8,952 bases of DNA from NCBI GenBank assembly GCA_033722075.1, contig JAWVZU010000163.1:1-8952 (forward strand), given 5' to 3'. The DNA is from JAWVZU01 sp033722075 (lineage in GTDB: Bacteria > Pseudomonadota > Gammaproteobacteria > Xanthomonadales > SZUA-38). Numbering within the stretch: the stretch's first letter is position 1; every line of letters starts with the position of its first letter. The notes beneath the pieces were generated by a model, which saw only the letters and a program-made list of their open reading frames with translations, was not told the DNA's origin and did no database searches. Below are positions 5,189 to 8,952 of the stretch, piece after piece. Made by a program: the position numbers and the translations under genes.

Positions 5189-6277
5189 GTGAAGATCTGG
5201 TACCTCGAAGGGATGATCGGGTCGCGCAAGACCCTGCAAAGAATCCGGTTGACCGGTTTCCCCTTCGTGGTCGGTCGCCAGGAAGGGCTGTCCCTGGTCC
5301 TCGATTCCGCGGGCATGTCCCGCCAGCACGCGCAGCTGGAGGAAGCCGCAGGCACCCTCTACCTCAAGGACCTCGGCAGCACCAACGGGACTTTTCTCAA
5401 CGGCAAACGAATCGATGGTCCCGTCGAGGTGGCCAGCGGCGACATCATCCACTTCGCCGAGGAGGAATTCCGGGCCCTTTCGGAGGAAAAGAGCGACACG
5501 ATGAATTCGAAGATGACCCGGCAGGGCATCTCCACGCTCTCGGAAAACCTTCCACGCGGCGCCAGCCAGCTTCAGCAGACCTTGCTGGAGGGCATGGTGT
5601 CCGCGGTATTTCAGCCCATCGTCGACCGGAAAGGCGAGGTCTACGCTTACGAGATGCTGGGGCGCGGAACACACAGCGAGCTGGACGAGGCCCCGGCGGT
5701 GCTGTTCCGAATCGCCGAAAGCCTGGGGGTCGAGGTTCAGCTCAGCGAACTCATGCGCCGGGTCGGTTTTGATCTCGCCCACTCCGGGGATCCTCAGGGC
5801 CGCTACTTCGCCAACATCCATCCCAGGGAAATCGAGAATCTCGATCGGCTGTTCGGCGAAATGGAGGAGATCGTCAGCCGGTACCCGGACGTGAAGCCGA
5901 TCCTCGAGGTCCACGAAGCGGCCGTCGCCGATCGCCGACTGCTCGAGAACATGCGCTCGCGACTGACCGAGATGAAGATCCAGCTTGCCTACGATGATTT
6001 CGGCGCCGGCCAGTCCCGGCTCGTCGAACTCGCAGAGGTGCCTCCCGACTACGTCAAGCTGGACATGGCGTTGATCAAGGACATCCACGTGGCCTCCGAC
6101 GCCCGCCAGAAAATGGTCCAGATGATCGTGGACTATGCCCGGGAACGGAGCATCCTGACCCTCGCCGAGGGAATCAGCCAGGAGGGGGAAGCGCAATTCT
6201 GCCTCGAGGCCGGGTTCGATTATCTCCAGGGCTTCTACTTCGGGCGACCGAACCGTCTGACCCGCCGAAACAACTAG
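5189..6277 (+). CDS. FHA domain-EAL domain fusion, predicted c-di-GMP phosphodiesterase
   Basis: The product has 362 residues and no transmembrane segment. An N-terminal FHA domain (about 3-95) shows the phosphothreonine-binding signature: GR at 29-30, SRQH at 44-47 and GSTNGT at 63-68. A linker of about 35 residues leads to an EAL domain (about 135-355). The EAL triplet is replaced by EML, yet the residues needed for metal binding and catalysis appear intact: E155, N209, E240, E243, D269, D270, K290, E327 and Q347. Loop DDFGAG (269-274) is also kept. Hydrolysis of c-di-GMP to pGpG is therefore expected, with FHA docking to a Thr-phosphorylated partner as the likely control. The GTG start is chosen because the FHA fold needs the first strand (KIWYLEG). 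The ribosome site is weak. The SDR gene follows after 13 bp. Confidence 0.92.
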   Translation: MKIWYLEGMIGSRKTLQRIRLTGFPFVVGRQEGLSLVLDSAGMSRQHAQLEEAAGTLYLKDLGSTNGTFLNGKRIDGPVEVASGDIIHFAEEEFRALSEEKSDTMNSKMTRQGISTLSENLPRGASQLQQTLLEGMVSAVFQPIVDRKGEVYAYEMLGRGTHSELDEAPAVLFRIAESLGVEVQLSELMRRVGFDLAHSGDPQGRYFANIHPREIENLDRLFGEMEEIVSRYPDVKPILEVHEAAVADRRLLENMRSRLTEMKIQLAYDDFGAGQSRLVELAEVPPDYVKLDMALIKDIHVASDARQKMVQMIVDYARERSILTLAEGISQEGEAQFCLEAGFDYLQGFYFGRPNRLTRRNN

Positions 6278-6290
6278 CCCGAGGTTTTCC

Positions 6291-7100
6291 ATGGCAGCCG
6301 ACTCGAACTCCGGCATGAATGATCCCTGGCGCCTGGACGGGCGGCGCGCTCTGGTGACCGGGGGCAGCCGCGGGATTGGCCTCGCAACCGTCGAAGCGCT
6401 TCTCGAGCGGGGCGCCGACGTTGCCCTGGTGGCCCGCGACCAGGCTCGCCTCGAGTGGCTGCTTGGCGAACTGGCGAAGCGGTATCCCGACGCCGACGTG
6501 CGGGCCCTGGCGATGGATCTTTCCTATCCCGAAGATGTCGACCGGGTGCCGGCCTGGCTCACCCGGGAGTGGTCCAGCCTGGACATCCTGGTCAACAACG
6601 TCGGCACCAACATCCGCAAACCGACCCGTGACTACCGCATGGAGGAGTTTCACCAGATCGTGGACGCCAACCTGGCCGGCTGTTTTCAGCTGTGTCGAGG
6701 CTGCCATCCGCTCCTGGCCGCCAGCCGATCCGGGGCTGCCATCGTGAACGTGGCCTCGGTGGCCGGGCTGCTGCACATCGGTACCGGGTCACCCTACGCG
6801 ATGACCAAGGCGGCCATGCTCCAGCTGACCCGCAATCTGGCCTGCGAGTGGGCCACCGACGGCATCCGTGTGAACGCCATCGCACCCTGGTACATCGACA
6901 CGGAACTGGTTGCCCCGGTGTTGAACGACGAGCGCTATCTCGACAAGGTCCATGCGGCGACGCCCATGGGCCGGGTCGGACATCCCGAGGAGGCGGCCGC
7001 GGCCATCGTCTTTCTCACCCTGCCGGGCGCCGGCTACATCACCGGCCAATGCCTGGCCGTCGACGGCGGCTTTACCAGCCTGGGCTTTTCACCCCCCTAA
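6291..7100 (+). CDS. SDR-family oxidoreductase, tropinone-reductase-like
   Basis: The product is a 269-residue classical short-chain dehydrogenase/reductase. The nucleotide-binding motif TGGSRGIG is at 23-30, NNVG at 102-105, and the catalytic residues N127, S156, Y169 and K173 are all present. An arginine after the second strand (R49 in VARD) suggests preference for NADP(H). The run NNVGTNIRKPT, NLACEWA (182-188), APWYIDTEL and YITGQ are typical of the tropinone-reductase-like subgroup; in bacteria the real substrate of such enzymes is usually unknown. The ATG has GAGG six bases upstream. The 13-bp spacing from the FHA-EAL gene suggests co-transcription, though no functional link is obvious. 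The gene is convergent with gloA. Confidence 0.93.
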   Translation: MAADSNSGMNDPWRLDGRRALVTGGSRGIGLATVEALLERGADVALVARDQARLEWLLGELAKRYPDADVRALAMDLSYPEDVDRVPAWLTREWSSLDILVNNVGTNIRKPTRDYRMEEFHQIVDANLAGCFQLCRGCHPLLAASRSGAAIVNVASVAGLLHIGTGSPYAMTKAAMLQLTRNLACEWATDGIRVNAIAPWYIDTELVAPVLNDERYLDKVHAATPMGRVGHPEEAAAAIVFLTLPGAGYITGQCLAVDGGFTSLGFSPP

Positions 7101-7122
7101 AACCGCGCTTCGCCGCTGGCAA

Positions 7123-7235
7123 GAGCGGAACCATGAAGGCCTGAAAACGTGAAGAGAACCGCCAGAGAATCGGCATCGCCGGCATTTACATTGAACATGA
7201 TCCTTCAGGCCATCATGCCTTCATGGTTGCCGCTC
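7123..7235. repeat. Long interrupted inverted repeat between convergent genes
   Basis: The left arm 7123-7140 pairs with the right arm 7217-7235 over 18 bp with one bulged base (G7229). After one mismatch, three more pairs follow (7142-7144/7213-7215). The inner 12 bp, AACCATGAAGGC and its complement, are perfect. The loop is about 68 bases. A competing stem (GGCCTGA 7138-7144 / TCAGGCC 7205-7211) and two short GC hairpins (7113-7128 and 7241-7253) flank or overlap it. There is no T-tract, so it is not a classical terminator, although it lies exactly where one would be expected for SDR and gloA. A small structured RNA or the remnant of a short palindromic mobile element are alternatives. No protein gene is seen between 7101 and 7253. 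Confidence 0.7.
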
Positions 7236-7253
7236 GGGTCCCCGCGCAGCGGG

Positions 7254-7694
7254 CTACCAGGTCCCGCTATTCGCCATGCTCGCCCAGGGCTCCTTGGGCG
7301 GCAGCGAATCGCCTTTCTGGAGGAGTTCGATGGAGATCCCGTCGGGCGAGCGGACAAAGGCCATGCGACCGTCGCGGGGCGGGCGGTTGATGACCACGCC
7401 CCGTTCCTGGAGCTTCTCGCACAACGCGTAGATGTCATCGACCCGGAAGGCCAGATGGCCGAAATTGCGGCCACCGTCGTAATCCGTCTCGTCCCAGTTG
7501 TGGGTGAGCTCCAGCAGCGGTTTCTGGCGCTCCCGGGCCAGCGGCACGTCTTCCGGCGCGGCCAGAAATACGAGGGAAAACCGCCCCTGCGGCACGTCCT
7601 TCCGGGAGACTTCCACCAGTCCCAGCTGGTTGCAATAGAAGTCCAGGGATGCGTCCAGGTCGCCGACCCGGACCATGGTGTGAAGGAATTCCAT
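7254..7694 (-). CDS. gloA: Lactoylglutathione lyase (glyoxalase I)
   Basis: The product is a 146-residue cytoplasmic VOC-fold enzyme that converts the methylglyoxal-glutathione hemithioacetal to S-lactoylglutathione. The four metal ligands are all present and in the positions expected from E. coli GloA: H5 (FLHTMVRV), E62 (LLELTHNW), H80 (FGHLAF) and E123 (SIELLQ). Substrate-loop features such as NWDETDYDGG and INRPPRDGRMAF also fit. Lack of the long insertion of eukaryotic forms suggests the Ni/Co-type bacterial class. The gene starts only 11 bp after the stop of the peroxiredoxin-like gene, and no strong Shine-Dalgarno is visible, so it is probably translated from the same transcript. Confidence 0.93.
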   Translation of the reverse strand: MEFLHTMVRVGDLDASLDFYCNQLGLVEVSRKDVPQGRFSLVFLAAPEDVPLARERQKPLLELTHNWDETDYDGGRNFGHLAFRVDDIYALCEKLQERGVVINRPPRDGRMAFVRSPDGISIELLQKGDSLPPKEPWASMANSGTW

Positions 7695-7705
7695 TCGAAC
7701 TGACT

Positions 7706-8338
7706 CTATCTCTGCAATATTCGATCGGGCATGGTGCGGGCCACCGCGAGCAGAACCTCCGGGCTCAACCGCACCTTGTAATCCGGGTTGACGTATTGGA
7801 ACTTGATCACGCCGTCCGTATCCACCAGGAACGTCGCGGGGGCGGGCAGCACATGGTGATCGTAGCCGGACGCCGCCTCGAGATCGATGTCATAGGTCAA
7901 ATAGCGATCGACCGTTGCCTCGTCCACCTTGAAGGCGATTCCGAAAGCCTCGGCGATCTCCATGCTCGCATCCGATAGGAGATGGTAACGGGGCGCATCG
8001 TCATCCTCCATCGCCTCGGCCAGTACCGACGGCCGGTCGGCACTGAGGAAGATCAGGTCCACCCCCGACGCCAGCAACTCATCTTCGATCCGGCGCAGCT
8101 CGGCCCAATGAAGATTGCAGTAAGGGCACCAGCCGCCGCGGTAAAAGATGATCAGCGTCGGACGGTCCAGCGCTTCCGGATCAAAATGAAAGACCTCGCC
8201 GGCCGCCGACGGAGCTTCGAATTCCGGTGCGCGCTCGCCGGCGAGCAACGGCTTCACCGAGAATGCGTCCGGCGCGACCTCGGCCGCGGAAACCGAAGCG
8301 ACAATCAGCAGAACAATTCCCAGCCATGATTTCTTCAT
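7706..8338 (-). CDS. Exported peroxiredoxin-like (AhpC/TSA family) protein
   Basis: The product has 210 residues with a Sec signal peptide (MKKSWLG, hydrophobic core, probable cleavage VSA-AE near residue 18). The thioredoxin-fold domain covers about 30-200. The active site is the FYRGGWCPYC motif with C71 and C74, a CxxC pair found in the peroxiredoxin-like (PRXL2/COG1225-type) branch rather than the single peroxidatic TxxC of typical AhpC. Downstream strands VDLIFLSADR, YHLLSD and ATFLVDTDG fit the fold. A periplasmic thiol peroxidase or disulphide-exchange role is likely; the electron donor is not evident. The frame opens to a TTG at 8344, but GAAGG seven bases before the ATG at 8338 and the signal peptide support the ATG. 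It is followed by gloA as a two-gene stress unit. Confidence 0.88.
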   Translation of the reverse strand: MKKSWLGIVLLIVASVSAAEVAPDAFSVKPLLAGERAPEFEAPSAAGEVFHFDPEALDRPTLIIFYRGGWCPYCNLHWAELRRIEDELLASGVDLIFLSADRPSVLAEAMEDDDAPRYHLLSDASMEIAEAFGIAFKVDEATVDRYLTYDIDLEAASGYDHHVLPAPATFLVDTDGVIKFQYVNPDYKVRLSPEVLLAVARTMPDRILQR

Positions 8339-8345
8339 CGTCAAG

Positions 8346-8350
8346 CCTTC
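8346..8350 (-). promoter_or_regulatory. Ribosome binding site deciding the peroxiredoxin-like start
   Basis: GAAGG on the minus strand lies seven bases before the ATG at 8338. The alternative TTG at 8344 would sit only one base from it, so the ATG is preferred. Confidence 0.6.
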
Positions 8351-8399
8351 ACTTCTGTCTTGTGATGTTCCTTCAACTGACCCGGATTCGGCAGGGTGC

Positions 8400-8428
8400 C
8401 TTTCAGGCGCCGCAATTTTTCGTAAGAT
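8400..8428 (+). promoter_or_regulatory. Candidate promoter of the M49-like lipoprotein gene
   Basis: TAAGAT (8423-8428) is a reasonable -10 element, with the weak -35 candidate CTTTCA (8400-8405) 17 bp upstream. The predicted start, near 8435, would give a leader of roughly 38 bases. The 134-bp divergent region shared with the peroxiredoxin-like gene shows no clear operator palindrome or strong minus-strand promoter. Confidence 0.3.
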
Positions 8429-8472
8429 AGGCGGCCTCGTCGTGCCTCGGGTCGAACGTTACGGAGGACCCT

Positions 8473-8952
8473 ATGAAGAAAACCGCAATGCTCCTGATCG
8501 TGCTGCTGCTCGTCGGATGTTCCGAGCAGTCCCCTCCACCGGCGGAATCCGCGGCGGCGAACGAGCCGTCGACACCGACCACAACCCCTGCCGAGACGCC
8601 TGAAACGGAAACAGTCCCGGCCCGGCCCGAGATCTATGCCGACTTTACGCTGACCGCCGACCTCAGCCATCTCAGCGACCGTCAGCGGGGCATGATCGAC
8701 CGGCTCATCGAAGCTTCCCGGATCATGGACGACCTGTTCTGGCGCCAGGCCTACGGCGACAGGGAGGCGCTCCTGAGCAGCCTGTCCGGCGCCACCCAGA
8801 CCTACGCCCGGATCAACTACGGGCCCTGGGACCGGCTGGCGGGCAATCAACCGTTCGTACCCGGGGTCGGGCCCAAGCCCCTCGGCGCCCGGTTCTACCC
8901 GGAAGACATGACCAAGGCGGAGTTCGAGGCCGCGGCGCTCCCGGACAAGGAC
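8473..8952 (+). CDS. Lipoprotein related to dipeptidyl peptidase III (M49 metallopeptidase), 5' part only
   Basis: The frame is open from an ATG at 8473, which has GGAGG five bases upstream (8463-8467), to the end of the window: 160 codons without a stop. The N-terminus is a lipoprotein signal (MKKTAMLL, leucine-rich core, lipobox LVGC with Cys16). A low-complexity Pro/Thr/Glu/Ala linker (about 18-52) follows. From about residue 55 the sequence matches the N-terminal region of bacterial M49 proteins (DPP III-like zinc hydrolases): LSDRQRGMIDRLIEA, FWRQAYGDREALL, YARINYGPWDRL, then GVGPKPLGARFYPEDMTKAEF. The zinc-binding HExxGH-type motif would lie further downstream and cannot be checked. It is predicted to act as a lipid-anchored peptidase in the periplasm or at the outer membrane. 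It is divergent from the peroxiredoxin-like gene. Confidence 0.85.
   Translation, partial: MKKTAMLLIVLLLVGCSEQSPPPAESAAANEPSTPTTTPAETPETETVPARPEIYADFTLTADLSHLSDRQRGMIDRLIEASRIMDDLFWRQAYGDREALLSSLSGATQTYARINYGPWDRLAGNQPFVPGVGPKPLGARFYPEDMTKAEFEAAALPDKD

Noticed and set aside
5108..6316. 402-codon minus-strand frame
   Set aside because: It is antisense to the FHA-EAL gene, whose catalytic and binding motifs show the coding strand; no family is recognised on the minus strand.
7149..7703. 184-codon plus-strand frame
   Set aside because: It is antisense to gloA, which has all four metal ligands; the upstream part only crosses the inverted repeat.
8395..8420. Terminator-like hairpin (GGTGCC/GGCGCC) followed by five T's
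   Set aside because: The stem is short with a G-T pair and the T-run is four bases away. No plus-strand gene ends here, and it lies upstream of the better -10 element.
8341..8850. 169-codon minus-strand frame
   Set aside because: It is antisense to the M49-like lipoprotein gene, which has a strong ribosome site and a clear lipobox.

Overview
The window is GC-rich, densely packed bacterial DNA. CpdA, an ECF sigma/anti-sigma/DUF4252 cassette, an FHA-EAL protein and glutathione-dependent GloA together suggest a gammaproteobacterium, probably of the Xanthomonadales/Lysobacterales or Chromatiales type. The taxonomic assignment is inference from gene content and codon use only.

Layout. Positions 1-228 hold two and a bit copies of a 106-bp tandem repeat. 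Each copy can fold into four consecutive hairpins. From about 240 to 5100 almost everything is on the minus strand. Read in the direction of transcription the order is: a Wzt_C-like/methyltransferase fusion, a small cysteine-rich lipoprotein, an ECF sigma factor, its membrane anti-sigma factor, a secreted DUF4252 protein, a DUF192 lipoprotein, and finally CpdA, a cyclic-AMP phosphodiesterase probably with its own promoter. The first five genes overlap or lie within about 30 bp of each other and look like one operon or two nested ones. A short plus-strand ORF with a good ribosome site lies antisense between cpdA and the DUF192 gene.

At about 5100-5190 there is a divergent promoter region. From it runs a plus-strand pair: an FHA-EAL fusion (a predicted active c-di-GMP phosphodiesterase) and, 13 bp later, an SDR oxidoreductase of the tropinone-reductase-like type. 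The next block is a convergent minus-strand pair, a secreted peroxiredoxin-like protein followed by glyoxalase I (gloA). A long interrupted inverted repeat (7123-7235) sits between the convergent SDR and gloA genes. After a second divergent intergenic region the window ends inside a plus-strand lipoprotein gene related to dipeptidyl peptidase III (M49).

Themes. Envelope functions dominate: three predicted lipoproteins, two exported proteins, and a sigma/anti-sigma pair that probably senses an envelope signal. Detoxification (peroxiredoxin and glyoxalase) and second-messenger turnover (cAMP by CpdA, c-di-GMP by FHA-EAL) are also represented. No mobile-element genes, CRISPR arrays, tRNA or rRNA were seen. 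The least explained items are the hairpin tandem repeat, the Wzt_C-methyltransferase fusion, the FHA-EAL fusion and the 7123-7235 inverted repeat.
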